From Pseudomonas sp. GD04091 (GTDB lineage: Bacteria; Pseudomonadota; Gammaproteobacteria; Pseudomonadales; Pseudomonadaceae): a stretch of DNA of 64,000 bases. The notes beneath the pieces are model-generated. The model had not been told where the DNA came from and made no database searches. It saw only the letters and a program-made list of their open reading frames with translations. Numbering within the stretch: the first letter of the stretch is position 1; each line of letters opens with the position of its first letter. The DNA is taken from positions 336,081-400,080 of the forward strand of contig NZ_JAOEBG010000002.1 in assembly GCF_029836165.1 (NCBI RefSeq), written 5' to 3'. This document shows positions 9,659 through 18,414 of the stretch, piece after piece. A program made the position numbers and the translations under genes.

Positions 9659-9946
9659 TTATCCGCAGCAGGATGTGCGGCGAGCTGTCGCTCCGCAACA
9701 TCCGCCGCTCCTTGCGTCGCCGCTCGTACTGGCCGGGCCGGCGGACTGCTGGACCAGCTCTGGCGTATAGCCAGCCTCCTGGATGGCCTCCGCGAATTCC
9801 GCATCGGTTGCGGCGCCAGAAATCTGCACCAATCGATCGCGAACGCTGATCTCGATGCGAGCGGTGTCGTCCGTTGCGACGATCGCCCGTTGGATTCGTC
9901 CGGCACAACTGCCGCATGTCATGTCGGGTACACGAAAAGCTGTCAT
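9659..9946 (-). CDS. CopZ-like heavy-metal-associated chaperone with Cys-rich tail
   Basis: This 95-residue protein has one HMA domain, with the metal-binding loop MTCGSCAGR (Cys11 and Cys14) and a ferredoxin-like fold through about residue 67. A C-terminal tail carries GGCCGATARRTSCCG. The domain binds Cu(I) and hands it to P-type ATPases in the cytoplasm. The two Cys pairs in the tail are unusual for CopZ and could add a second metal site. It has its own promoter with a MerR-family signature just upstream and lies in the same orientation as the copper ATPase, which itself lacks an HMA domain. Confidence 0.88.
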   Translation of the reverse strand: MTAFRVPDMTCGSCAGRIQRAIVATDDTARIEISVRDRLVQISGAATDAEFAEAIQEAGYTPELVQQSAGPASTSGDARSGGCCGATARRTSCCG

Positions 9947-9974
9947 TGCACGCTCCTTTCAAGGTAGTGAAAGA

Positions 9975-10006
9975 AGTGTGAACCTTGACATCGTTGGAAT
10001 GTCAAG
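9975..10006 (-). promoter_or_regulatory. CueR-type promoter of the copper chaperone gene
   Basis: On the minus strand, -35 TTGACA (10005-10000) and -10 CACACT (9980-9975) are separated by 19 bases. A perfect dyad, CTTGACAT, seven bases, ATGTCAAG (9984-10006), covers the -35 and most of the spacer. An over-long 19-bp spacer centred on a dyad is the hallmark of promoters untwisted by MerR-family activators such as CueR. No such regulator for copper is encoded in this window. Confidence 0.75.
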
Positions 10007-10085
10007 CGATTCGTGCAAGGGCTTTTTGACTTTGGCCGGGCGCAGCCCCAGGAAGTGCCTATGACGACATAGGCGACCGTGACGA

Positions 10086-10466
10086 CTAAGCCCGCAGCCG
10101 TTCGTACACCTGCCTCCATGCTTCACCCGCCCGGACCTTCGCGGCTTCCATTTCCGAGCGGATGAGCGCGGTCATCTCGGCATGGCCCGCCTCGGCTTCC
10201 TCCCAGATGAAATACCGGCGCATCTCGTGCGCCGTGTCATCCACGAAGGCGATCGTCTCGAACAGGAGCGGATCGCCACCTGGCCCGTGGTTGTGGTCCA
10301 GCCCGAGAAAGACTGTGGAGATGCGGACGTCATCGATCCATGTTTCCGCGACACGGCGGTCACCCGCCGCCATCCAAGCGGACCATTCCACAAGGCTCTC
10401 GCACAGCACAGCGCGACGCCCGTCGAGCTTGTAGTGCATCAGGCGTGGGAAGCGGGGAATCGGCAT
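10086..10466 (-). CDS. Hypothetical protein, 126 residues
   Basis: This is a soluble protein without signal peptide or membrane helices. It starts MPIPRFPRLMHYKLDGRR and contains ISTVFLGLDHNHGPGGDPLLFET and HEMRRYFIWEEAEAGH. A TVFLGLDH...LFETM-type segment is common in small proteins of phages and genomic islands annotated as unknown. A longer frame runs further upstream, but the ATG at 10466 begins the conserved-looking part. It lies between the copper block and the second transfer operon and is transcribed away from both. Function unknown. Confidence 0.65.
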   Translation of the reverse strand: MPIPRFPRLMHYKLDGRRAVLCESLVEWSAWMAAGDRRVAETWIDDVRISTVFLGLDHNHGPGGDPLLFETIAFVDDTAHEMRRYFIWEEAEAGHAEMTALIRSEMEAAKVRAGEAWRQVYERLRA

Positions 10467-10605
10467 GGTGAAAGAGTACTCCAGGTCCGCCTTTCCTCCC
10501 AATCGGCCCATCGGTCGATCCCGAGGTTCCGCAAGGCTCTTGTAGCCACTGTTCAACCCGCGCGTCTGCGTGCGCCCCCATGAATCCGGTCGTGCGCGGG
10601 TTCCT

Positions 10606-10630
10606 ATTGTTTGCGGCCTAAAGCAGCCCC
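10606..10630 (+). promoter_or_regulatory. Shared transfer-operon element, copy B
   Basis: It shares with copy A (351-375) the pattern ATTGTTTGC, one base, GCC, two bases, AA, two bases, AGCCCC, and GGTTC seven bases before it. Its first base is 69 bases before the RAQPRD ATG. It lies in a 208-base non-coding stretch upstream of a long transfer operon. Confidence 0.55.
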
Positions 10631-10674
10631 GATCTCCACGATCAAGCCATTGCTGATTACACAGGAATGGCGCG

Positions 10675-11058
10675 ATGGCGGCTTCAACCTGGCGTCGTGC
10701 CGCGCATCGCGGCGCGCCCACTCTTTTCGTGATGGCCCTCCTGCTGGGCCACACACCGATGGTCCTGGCCGAGTCCCCGGCGCAGCGCCAGGAACTGGCC
10801 GCCACGCTGCGCCAACTCGACGCTTTGGAGCGCACCGTCGCGGACAGCGCCTCGCGGTCCTCCATCACACCTGGCGAGCGCTACCACTTCGATTACCCGC
10901 GGCTCCTGGCTGACCTGGCGCGCGTGCGCGCTGGCATCCAGGCCCATCTCACGCCGTCGCGGGCCCAGCCGCGCGACCCCTCCGAACTGGCCGGCGACTA
11001 CCGCACCGAGCGGGCCGTCGAGCCGCCGCCGACAACGACTGCGGAGGGCAAGCCATGA
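10675..11058 (+). CDS. RAQPRD family ICE protein
   Basis: This 127-residue exported protein is named for its motif RAQPRDP, visible here at residues about 99-105. A signal peptide ends near VLAESP (about 32), followed by helical ELAATLRQLDALERTV and YHFDYPRLLADLARVRAGI segments. Members mark the start of the pilus/T4SS operon in GI-type elements; a periplasmic location is expected and the biochemical role is unknown. It is the first gene after element copy B and overlaps TIGR03758 by four bases. Confidence 0.9.
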   Translation: MAASTWRRAAHRGAPTLFVMALLLGHTPMVLAESPAQRQELAATLRQLDALERTVADSASRSSITPGERYHFDYPRLLADLARVRAGIQAHLTPSRAQPRDPSELAGDYRTERAVEPPPTTTAEGKP

Positions 11059-11288
11059 ACGGCGCCCAGGTCTCGGCATTTCAAGCCAACAGCGGCATCG
11101 CGCCTTCCGCGATGGCGACCGTCCTGGTCGGTGTCGTGTTCGCGGTCCTGCTCGTGTGGGGCGTCTGGGCCATCCGAACGGCCTACGTGGGGTGGTCCGA
11201 GAGCCGCCTCAACCAGCGCCAGTTCCTCGGCGTCTGCATCCGCTTCGTCGCGATGTACCTCGTCCTGACCTTTTTCCTCCTCTCCTGA
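11055..11288 (+). CDS. TIGR03758 family ICE membrane protein
   Basis: This 77-residue protein has two membrane helices (about 20-42 and 55-76) and the conserved FQANSGIAPSAMATVLVG start of the family. It is a small inner-membrane part of the GI-type secretion machine, possibly VirB3-like by its position before the pilin-like gene; that analogy is inference. It overlaps the RAQPRD gene by four bases and is followed by TIGR03745 after 16 bases. Confidence 0.85.
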   Translation: MNGAQVSAFQANSGIAPSAMATVLVGVVFAVLLVWGVWAIRTAYVGWSESRLNQRQFLGVCIRFVAMYLVLTFFLLS

Positions 11289-11304
11289 CCTGAAAGGCCT
11301 CACC

Positions 11305-11664
11305 ATGCACAACCGCATCCTCACTTCCCGTTTTGCCCAGCGCGCCGCCGTGGCCCTGGGCGCCGCCGCGCTGCCTGCGCTGTCGTTCGCACAGGGTCTG
11401 CCGCAGTTGGAGAACCCAACCCGCGGCACCGGCAACGGCATCATGGAAACGATCAGGAATTACGGCTACGACATCATCATGCTCGTGGCCCTGCTGGTGG
11501 TGGCGTCGATGTTCATCGGCGTCTGCTATCACGCTTACGGGACCTACGCGGAGATCCATACCGGCCGCAAGACGTGGGGCCAGTTCGGCCTCACGGTCGC
11601 CATCGGCGCCGTCCTGCTCGTGATCGGCATCTGGCTGCTCACCGAAGCCACCGGCATCCTGTAA
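11305..11664 (+). CDS. TIGR03745 family ICE membrane protein (pilin-like)
   Basis: This 119-residue protein has a signal peptide (cleavage near LSFAQG, about 32), a short polar loop (LPQLENPTRGTGNGIMETI) and two membrane helices (about 50-72 and 93-115). This is the size and layout of a VirB2/TraA-type pilin precursor, and it occupies that slot in GI-type operons. The role as major pilus subunit is inferred from architecture and order. Confidence 0.85.
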   Translation: MHNRILTSRFAQRAAVALGAAALPALSFAQGLPQLENPTRGTGNGIMETIRNYGYDIIMLVALLVVASMFIGVCYHAYGTYAEIHTGRKTWGQFGLTVAIGAVLLVIGIWLLTEATGIL

Positions 11665-11676
11665 GGCGAGGCTGGT

Positions 11677-12087
11677 ATGTCCGAGCAGCAGCACGTCCGT
11701 GCTGACGGGACGGTCACGTTCCTTCCGCACCGGCTCAACCGCCATCCCGTAGTCGTGCGCGGCCTCACCGCCGACGAGTTGTGGATTTGCTGCGGCCTGT
11801 CCGGCGCCGCCGGCCTGCTGGTCGGCGCGCCGCTGTCCTGGGTGTTCCGCACGATTGCCATCGCGCCGACGTTCGTGGTCCTGGGCGTCGCGCTCGGCGT
11901 GTTCATCGGCGGCGGCATCCTGCGCCGCCTCAAGCGCGGGCGTCCCGACACCTGGCTGTACCGTCAACTGCAATGGCGCATCGCCACGCGCCATCCGCTG
12001 ATGGCCGGCTGGGTGGGCGGCCATGTGCTGATCTCGCGCTCCGGTTTCTGGACCACCCGAAGGCCTGCTTCAAGGGGGGTGCGATGA
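11677..12087 (+). CDS. TIGR03750 family conjugal transfer protein
   Basis: This 136-residue protein has a short soluble N-terminus (VTFLPHRLNRHPVVVRGLTADE), two membrane helices (about 37-60 and 64-85) and a basic C-terminal region RRLKRGRPDTWLYRQLQWRI. The layout resembles TraL/VirB3 of other systems, which anchor the assembly at the inner membrane. It overlaps the next gene by four bases. The family assignment rests on the NRHPVVVRGLT and GRPDTWLYRQLQW blocks. Confidence 0.87.
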   Translation: MSEQQHVRADGTVTFLPHRLNRHPVVVRGLTADELWICCGLSGAAGLLVGAPLSWVFRTIAIAPTFVVLGVALGVFIGGGILRRLKRGRPDTWLYRQLQWRIATRHPLMAGWVGGHVLISRSGFWTTRRPASRGVR

Positions 12088-12773
12088 GCCGTTTCAAGAA
12101 CGAGATCACCCACCTGCAGGCGCACATCAAGACGCTACGGCTGGGCGCAGGAGCACTGGTCATCATCGCCCTGGTCATGGGCGGCGGCTGGTGGAACGCC
12201 CCGCGCGATCTGACCATCCACGTTCCGCCCGACCTGCGCTCCGGCAGCACCAGGAAGTGGTGGGAAGTGCCACCCGAATCGGTCTATGCGTTCACGTTCT
12301 ACGTGTTCCAGACGCTCAACCGCTGGCCGACGAATGGCGAGCAGGACTACGCGCGCAACCTCCACACGCTCTCACCGTACCTCACCCCATCCTGCCAGGC
12401 CTTTCTGCGGGCGGACTACGAATACCGCCGCAGCACAGGCGAGCTGCGCCAGCGCGTGCGCGGCATCTACGAAATCCCCGGCCGCGGCTATGGCGACGAC
12501 CCGACGGCGCGCGTGCGCGTGGTTTCCGACCGCGACTGGGTGGTGACGCTGGACATCACTGCCGACGAGTACTACGGGGCAGAGCAAGTCAAGCGTGCCT
12601 TGGTGCGCTACCCCGTGAAGGTCACGCGAGTTGACGTCGATCCCGCCCGCAACCCGTTCGGCCTGGCGCTCGATTGCTACGAGGGCGCGCCCCAGCGCAT
12701 CAGCGCGCCGGAGCCGACGCGCCCGGCCTCGGGCGGCTTGTCGCCGCAAGCGCCCCAAGGAGAAACCCCATGA
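12084..12773 (+). CDS. TIGR03746 (DUF2895) family ICE protein, VirB8/TraE-like
   Basis: This 229-residue protein has an N-terminal cytoplasmic tail, one membrane helix (about 22-40) and a periplasmic domain with the block WWEVPPESVYAFTFYVFQTLNRWPTNGEQDY. This single-pass layout is that of TraE/VirB8 inner-membrane scaffold proteins. It occupies the TraE position, directly before the TraK-like gene. The start follows a GGGGGGTGCG stretch and overlaps the previous stop; the end overlaps the following start (ATGA). Confidence 0.87.
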   Translation: MSRFKNEITHLQAHIKTLRLGAGALVIIALVMGGGWWNAPRDLTIHVPPDLRSGSTRKWWEVPPESVYAFTFYVFQTLNRWPTNGEQDYARNLHTLSPYLTPSCQAFLRADYEYRRSTGELRQRVRGIYEIPGRGYGDDPTARVRVVSDRDWVVTLDITADEYYGAEQVKRALVRYPVKVTRVDVDPARNPFGLALDCYEGAPQRISAPEPTRPASGGLSPQAPQGETP

Positions 12774-13696
12774 AGCACGCTGTACTCACGCTGCTGGGGC
12801 TGCTGGCCGTGGCCGCGGTTCCCGCTGTCCAAGCGGTAGAGATCCTGCGCTGGGAACGCATGCCGCTGGCGGTGCCGCTGAAGGTCGGTCAGGAGCGCAT
12901 CGTGTTCATCGACCGTAACGTGCGCGTGGGCGTGCCGGCAGGCGTGGGTGAGCGACTGCGTGTGCAGAGCGCGGGTGGAGCCGTGTACCTGCGCGCCAGC
13001 GAGCCGATCGAGCCCACGCGGCTGCAACTGCAGGACGCCGACACGGGCGCGCTGATCCTGCTCGACATCGCCGCCGATCCGCCCAAGGACGGGGAGCCCG
13101 AACTGGAGCCAGTGCGCATCGTCGAGGGCAACAGCACCCCGGCGCGCTATGGCGACCAACCCGACGCTGCCGACGGGACGCCGGCTCGCACCCAAAATCA
13201 GGCAGGCGCGCGGGCAGCGCGGCGCGAAACCCCGGTCCCGGCCGTCCTGACGCGCTTCGCCGCGCAGAACCTCTACGCGCCGCTGCGCACGGTCGAGCCA
13301 CTGCCAGGCGTTATGCGGGTCAACCTGCGGCGCGATCTGGACCTCGGCACGCTGATGCCGACGCTGGCGGTGCGCGCACATGCGCTCGCGTCCTGGCGCC
13401 TGGAGGATCAGTGGGTGACGGCCGTGCGCCTGACCAATAGCAGCAACGGCTGGATCACCCTCGACCCGCGCGTGCTGCAAGGCGATTTCCTCACGGCCAC
13501 CTTCCAGCACGAAGCGCTCGGCCCGCGCGGAACGCCCGAGGATACGACCGTCCTGTACCTGGTGACGCGCGGGCGCGGCCTTGCGCAGTCGATGCTGCCG
13601 GCGATCAACCGCTTCGACCCGGCCGTGCATCTACCTCGGCCGGAAGCCAGTTTCCAGGACATCAGCGACAGCAAGGAGGCCCGCCATGCGCAGTAA
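12770..13696 (+). CDS. TIGR03749 family ICE protein, TraK/VirB9-like
   Basis: This 308-residue periplasmic protein has a signal peptide ending near VQAVEI. The N-terminal domain (about 23-130) carries the family block EILRWERMPLAVPLKVGQER and a beta-rich RVGVPAGVGERLRVQSAGG segment, followed by a low-complexity linker and a C-terminal domain (about 175-300). Proteins in this slot form part of the outer-membrane core complex of the secretion channel. It overlaps the TraB-like gene by 11 bases. Confidence 0.87.
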   Translation: MKHAVLTLLGLLAVAAVPAVQAVEILRWERMPLAVPLKVGQERIVFIDRNVRVGVPAGVGERLRVQSAGGAVYLRASEPIEPTRLQLQDADTGALILLDIAADPPKDGEPELEPVRIVEGNSTPARYGDQPDAADGTPARTQNQAGARAARRETPVPAVLTRFAAQNLYAPLRTVEPLPGVMRVNLRRDLDLGTLMPTLAVRAHALASWRLEDQWVTAVRLTNSSNGWITLDPRVLQGDFLTATFQHEALGPRGTPEDTTVLYLVTRGRGLAQSMLPAINRFDPAVHLPRPEASFQDISDSKEARHAQ

Positions 13697-15104
13697 CGGA
13701 CTCCTGAAGTGGCTGATGATCCCCGTGGCCTTGCTGGTGCTGTTCGTCGCCATCCGGCTGTTCTCAGGCGGGGGCGCATCGGCACCGACCGCCGCGGATG
13801 GCGGCAGCAGGCTCACGCCGGAGGAAATGAAGGCGCTGGGTATCGAGGGTGATACCCCGCGCGACACCGTGGCGACGCTCGTTGCCCAGGTGAAGCAGTT
13901 GCGCACCGAGCTTCAGACCGCGCTTTCGGACAACAAGTCCCAGCGCGAAGAGAACCAGCGGCTACGCCAGCGCGAAAACTCCATCGACCAGCGCATCAAT
14001 TCGGCGCTGGACGCCGAGCGCTCCAACCTGCGCCGCGACCAGCAGCAGGCGGCCAGCGAACGCCAGCAGACCGAGGGGCTGCTCGCCGACTTGCAGCGAC
14101 GCCTGGACAGCATCGGCGGGCGCGGCGACGGCCATGCCGATCTGCCCGTGGGCCTGGGGCTGCGCGACGGCGACGAGGCCGGGATGGAAGGCGGCATGCG
14201 CTGGATCGAACCGGACGACGCGAAGCCAGCCGATGGACGCAACAGCAGTCGTGGCACGGGAAGCGGCATGAACTTCCCGACGAGCTTCGGACCTGCGCAG
14301 AGCACGCTGGAAAGCACTGCGGAGAGCGTTGCGAATGCGGGCGCCCGCGCCGCTGGGGTCAAGAGCGCTAAGCCCGTCTATACCGTGCCGACCAATTCGA
14401 CGCTGATGGGATCGGTGGCGATGACGGCGCTCATCGGCCGCGTGCCGATCGACGGAACCGTCAACGACCCGTACCCCTTCAAAGTGTTGGTCGGGCCGGA
14501 CAACCTGACCGCGAACGGGATCGACATTCCCGACGTGGCCGGCGCCGTGTTCTCCGGCACCGCCTCGGGCGACTGGACGCTCTCGTGCGTGCGCGGCCAG
14601 GTTCGCAGCATCACCTTCGTCTTCCACGACGGGACGGTTCGCACCATCCCCGAGGACCGCGACGGCAACCAGCAGAACAACCAGCAGCGCGACGGCCTGG
14701 GCTGGATCAGCGACCCCTATGGCATTCCTTGCGTCAGTGGGGAGCGGCGCAGCAACGCCCAGCAGTACCTCGGCTCGCAAGCCCTGATCACCGCGGCTGG
14801 TGCCGGCGTGGCCTCGCTCATCGACAGCGACAGCGGCCAGATGTCCTACGTGGGCGCCGACGGCTCCATCGGCAGCGTCGGCATCTCGGGCAACGAGGCC
14901 GTGGGCCGCATCCTGGCCGGTGGCGTGCGCGACATGGCCGACTGGGTGAACAAGTTGTACGGCCAGGCCTTCGCTGCCGTCTATGTCCAGCCGGGCGCCA
15001 AGGTCGCCGTCCATCTCGAAAAGCCGCTTGCCATCGACTTCGATCCCGAAGGCCGCAAGGTCGATCACCGCGCAGGAGAAAGCCATGCTCTTGAACTTGA
15101 CTAA
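13686..15104 (+). CDS. TIGR03752 family ICE protein, TraB/VirB10-like
   Basis: This 472-residue protein has one N-terminal membrane helix (about 8-25), then a coiled coil rich in Gln/Arg/Glu (about 60-140), a flexible Gly/Ala linker, and a C-terminal TrbI/VirB10-type domain beginning near YTVPTNSTLMGSVAMTALIGRVPIDG (about 235). VirB10-like proteins span inner and outer membrane and relay energy to the channel. The long coiled coil is typical of TraB. The end overlaps the lipoprotein gene by 20 bases. Confidence 0.9.
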   Translation: MRSNGLLKWLMIPVALLVLFVAIRLFSGGGASAPTAADGGSRLTPEEMKALGIEGDTPRDTVATLVAQVKQLRTELQTALSDNKSQREENQRLRQRENSIDQRINSALDAERSNLRRDQQQAASERQQTEGLLADLQRRLDSIGGRGDGHADLPVGLGLRDGDEAGMEGGMRWIEPDDAKPADGRNSSRGTGSGMNFPTSFGPAQSTLESTAESVANAGARAAGVKSAKPVYTVPTNSTLMGSVAMTALIGRVPIDGTVNDPYPFKVLVGPDNLTANGIDIPDVAGAVFSGTASGDWTLSCVRGQVRSITFVFHDGTVRTIPEDRDGNQQNNQQRDGLGWISDPYGIPCVSGERRSNAQQYLGSQALITAAGAGVASLIDSDSGQMSYVGADGSIGSVGISGNEAVGRILAGGVRDMADWVNKLYGQAFAAVYVQPGAKVAVHLEKPLAIDFDPEGRKVDHRAGESHALELD

Positions 15105-15525
15105 GGGCCTGGCGCTGGCCCTCGCCGTCGTGGTGCTCGGCGGATGCGCCACCAGCAAGGAAAAGCTGCTGCCCCACGGCGACAGCACGATGATGGACAT
15201 CTGGCAGCAGAACGCCGGTGACGGCGGTGGTAGCGCCGGCCAGGTGGCACGTCGGCAGTTGCTCGATGCACGCCAGAGCCTGCGCCGGCCGTTGACCGAA
15301 GCCGACGTGCAAGCCGCACCTTCCGAGCAGATGCGCTACACGCGCACTGCGCGCAACGAGGTCTATCGCCAGTTCCAGCGCCTGCCCAATCCCGATCTCG
15401 TGATGTACGTGTATCCGCACCTGGCAGGCACGGACCCCGTGCCGGTCCCGGGCTATACGACCGTGTTCCCGCTGTACCAGCGCGTGCAGTACGCCATGCC
15501 GGGCGAGCGCGTGGAGGACTACTGA
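15085..15525 (+). CDS. TIGR03751 family ICE lipoprotein, TraV/VirB7-like
   Basis: This 146-residue protein has a signal peptide and lipobox VVLGGC (Cys about 21), so it is an outer-membrane lipoprotein. The mature part includes the family blocks HGDSTMMDIWQQN and the C-terminal PVPVPGYTTVFPLYQRVQYA. It sits in the TraV/VirB7 position, beside the VirB10-like protein it would stabilise. Its stop overlaps the start of the VirB4-like ATPase gene by one base (TGATG). Confidence 0.9.
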   Translation: MLLNLTKGLALALAVVVLGGCATSKEKLLPHGDSTMMDIWQQNAGDGGGSAGQVARRQLLDARQSLRRPLTEADVQAAPSEQMRYTRTARNEVYRQFQRLPNPDLVMYVYPHLAGTDPVPVPGYTTVFPLYQRVQYAMPGERVEDY

Positions 15526-18401
15526 TGCAGTGGAAATTCCCGTGGCTGAGGCCGACCGCCGAAGGTGCCAACGATACGACCGATGACGACCAGCCGGACG
15601 GGTGGCAGCGCCACGTCGAGACCTTGCGCCAGGCTGGCATCCCCGAACCTGGCGCGGCGCTCCAAGGCCGCAGGCCGGCGACCGTGACCGACGATCAGGC
15701 GCTGTACGACGTGGCGCCTTCCTTCGTGGAACTCCTGCCCTGGGTGGAGTTTCTGCCCGAGTCGAAGGCCATGCTGCTGGAAGACGGGCACTCGGTGGCG
15801 GCCTTCTACGAGCTTGTGCCGCTGGGCACCGAAGGCAGGGAGCCTGGCTGGCTCGCCCACGCCCGCGACGCCTTGGAGAACGCGCTCCAGGACAGTTTCG
15901 ATGAACTGGACGAGAACCCATGGGTCCTGCAGCTCTACGCGCAGGACGAACCGAGCTTCGACCAATACATGCAGACGCTGCGCGACTATGTGCAGCCGCG
16001 TGCGCGCGATACGGCCTTCACCGAGTTCTACCTTCGCTTCTTCGGCCACCACCTTCGCGCGGTAGCTAAGCCTGGCGGTCTGTTCGAGGACACGGTAGTC
16101 ACGCGGCTGCGCTGGCGCGGCCAGACCCGGCGCGTGCGCATGGTGGTCTATCGCCGCGCGACCGGACAGGCCAGCCGCCGTGGCCAGACACCCGAGCAGA
16201 TGCTGAACATCGTCTGCGACCGCCTGTGCGGCGGACTGGCGAACGCCGGTATCCGGGCTCGGCGCATGGTGGCCGCTGATGTCCACGACTGGCTACTGCG
16301 CTGGTTCAATCCCCGGCCCACGCTGCTCGGGCCTGGGGCCGATGACCGGGAGCGCTTCTATGCGCTGGCCCGCTATCCAGACGAGACCGAGGACGGCGAG
16401 ATCGAACTGGCGAGCGGGCGGGACTTCAGCCAACGATTGTTCTTCGGCCAGCCGCGTTCCGACGTAACGCACGGCACCTGGCACTTCGACGGTATGCCGC
16501 ATCGCGTACTGATCACCGATCGGCTGCGCATGCCGCCGGGCACGGGACACCTGACCGGCGAGACCCGCAAAGGGGATGCCATCAACACGCTCTTCGACCA
16601 GATGCCCGAGGACACCACCCTTTGTCTCACGATGGTCGCCACGCCCCAGGATGTTCTCGAATCGGATCTCAATCACCTGGCGAAGAAGGCTGTGGGAGAA
16701 ACCCTGGCGTCGGAGCAGACACTCAAGGATGTGCATGAAGCCCGCTCCCTGATCGGCAGCGCGCACAAGCTCTATCGCGGGACGCTGGCGTTCTATCTGC
16801 GCGGGCGCGACGAGGCGGAACTGGACCGGCGCGGCCTGGACCTGGCGAACGTGATGCTCAACGCCGGGCTACAGCCGGTGCGCGAAGACGACGAAGTGGG
16901 GCCACTGAGCAGCTATCTGCGCTGGCTACCGTGCTGCTACAACCCCGGCCAGGATCGGCGTAAGTGGTACACCCAACTGATGTTCGCCCAGCACGCCGCG
17001 AACCTGTCTCCGGTGTGGGGCCGTGCCCAAGGTACGGGGCACCCCGGCATCACGATGTTCAACCGCGGGGGCGGCCCGATCACTTTTGATCCGCTGAACA
17101 GGTTGGACAGGCAAATGAATGCCCACCTGTTTCTGTTCGGTCCCACCGGCTCCGGTAAGTCCGCGACGCTCAACAACCTCTTGAACCAAGTCACGGCCAT
17201 CTATCGGCCGCGGCTGTTCATCGTGGAAGCCGGCAACAGCTTCGGATTGTTCAGCGACTTCGCCAAACGCTTGGGCCTGACAGTGAACCGGGTGAAGCTG
17301 GCCCCCGGCTCAGGCGTGACGCTGGCGCCGTTCGCCGACGCCCGCCGGCTGATCGAAACGCCCAGCGACGTGCAGACCCTCGACGCCGATGCGCTGGACG
17401 AGGATCTGCTGTCGGACGCCGCCGTGATGGATGCGGACGAGCAGCGCGACGTACTGGGCGAATTGGAGATCACGGCACGCCTGATGATCACCGGCGGCGA
17501 GGACAAAGAAGAAGCGAGGATGACGCGGGCTGATCGCTCGCTCATCCGTCAGTGCATCCTCGACGCGGCCGAGCACTGCGTGGCCGAGAAGCGCACGGTA
17601 CTGACGCGCGACGTGCGCGACGCCTTGCGTGCTCGCGGCAATGACACGACGTTGCCCGAGATGCGGCGCGTGCGGCTGCTGGAGATGGCAGACGCGATGG
17701 ACATGTTTTGTCAGGGGGCCGATGGCGAAATGTTTGACCGGCCCGGCACCCCGTGGCCCGAGGCCGACATCACGCTGGTCGATCTGGCGACCTATGCCCG
17801 CGAGGGCTACAACGCGCAGCTCTCCATCGCCTACATCAGCCTGATCAGCACGGTGAACAACATCGCCGAGCGCGACCAGTACCTCGGTCGGCCAATCATC
17901 AATGTGACCGATGAAGGCCACATCATCACCAAGAATCCGTTGCTCGCACCCTACGTGGTCAAGATCACAAAAATGTGGCGCAAGTTGGGCGCGTGGTTCT
18001 GGCTGGCTACGCAAAATATCGACGACCTGCCACGGGCCGCGGAGCCCATGCTCAACATGATTGAGTGGTGGGTGTGCCTGTCGATGCCGCCCGATGAAGT
18101 CGAGAAGATCGCGAAGTTCCGCGAACTCTCGCCGGCGCAGAAGGCGCTGATGCTGTCCGCGCGCAAAGAGGCGGGGAAATTCACCGAGGGCGTCATCCTC
18201 TCCAAGAGCATGGAAGTGCTGTTCCGTGCTGTGCCACCAAGCCTGTATCTCGCGCTCGCGCAGACCGAGCCCGAGGAGAAGGCCGAGCGCTTCCAGCTTA
18301 TGCAGCAATATGGCTGCACCGAACTGGAAGCAGCCTTCAAGGTGGCCGAGAAGATCGACCAGGCGCGCGGCATCGAGTCGCCGGCTCTGGAACTTTCGTA
18401 A
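15525..18401 (+). CDS. VirB4/TraC-like conjugative transfer ATPase (TIGR03744)
   Basis: This 958-residue protein has an N-terminal CagE/VirB4-type domain (about 1-450) and a RecA-like ATPase domain with Walker A FGPTGSGKS (about 538-546) and a Walker-B-like INVTDEGH near residue 790. It powers pilus assembly and substrate movement at the inner membrane. The length is normal for the family. The C-terminal block RAVPPSLYLALAQTEPEEKAER is characteristic. A DsbA-like gene follows 13 bases later. Confidence 0.93.
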   Translation: MQWKFPWLRPTAEGANDTTDDDQPDGWQRHVETLRQAGIPEPGAALQGRRPATVTDDQALYDVAPSFVELLPWVEFLPESKAMLLEDGHSVAAFYELVPLGTEGREPGWLAHARDALENALQDSFDELDENPWVLQLYAQDEPSFDQYMQTLRDYVQPRARDTAFTEFYLRFFGHHLRAVAKPGGLFEDTVVTRLRWRGQTRRVRMVVYRRATGQASRRGQTPEQMLNIVCDRLCGGLANAGIRARRMVAADVHDWLLRWFNPRPTLLGPGADDRERFYALARYPDETEDGEIELASGRDFSQRLFFGQPRSDVTHGTWHFDGMPHRVLITDRLRMPPGTGHLTGETRKGDAINTLFDQMPEDTTLCLTMVATPQDVLESDLNHLAKKAVGETLASEQTLKDVHEARSLIGSAHKLYRGTLAFYLRGRDEAELDRRGLDLANVMLNAGLQPVREDDEVGPLSSYLRWLPCCYNPGQDRRKWYTQLMFAQHAANLSPVWGRAQGTGHPGITMFNRGGGPITFDPLNRLDRQMNAHLFLFGPTGSGKSATLNNLLNQVTAIYRPRLFIVEAGNSFGLFSDFAKRLGLTVNRVKLAPGSGVTLAPFADARRLIETPSDVQTLDADALDEDLLSDAAVMDADEQRDVLGELEITARLMITGGEDKEEARMTRADRSLIRQCILDAAEHCVAEKRTVLTRDVRDALRARGNDTTLPEMRRVRLLEMADAMDMFCQGADGEMFDRPGTPWPEADITLVDLATYAREGYNAQLSIAYISLISTVNNIAERDQYLGRPIINVTDEGHIITKNPLLAPYVVKITKMWRKLGAWFWLATQNIDDLPRAAEPMLNMIEWWVCLSMPPDEVEKIAKFRELSPAQKALMLSARKEAGKFTEGVILSKSMEVLFRAVPPSLYLALAQTEPEEKAERFQLMQQYGCTELEAAFKVAEKIDQARGIESPALELS

Positions 18402-18414
18402 GCCGGAGAACGCC

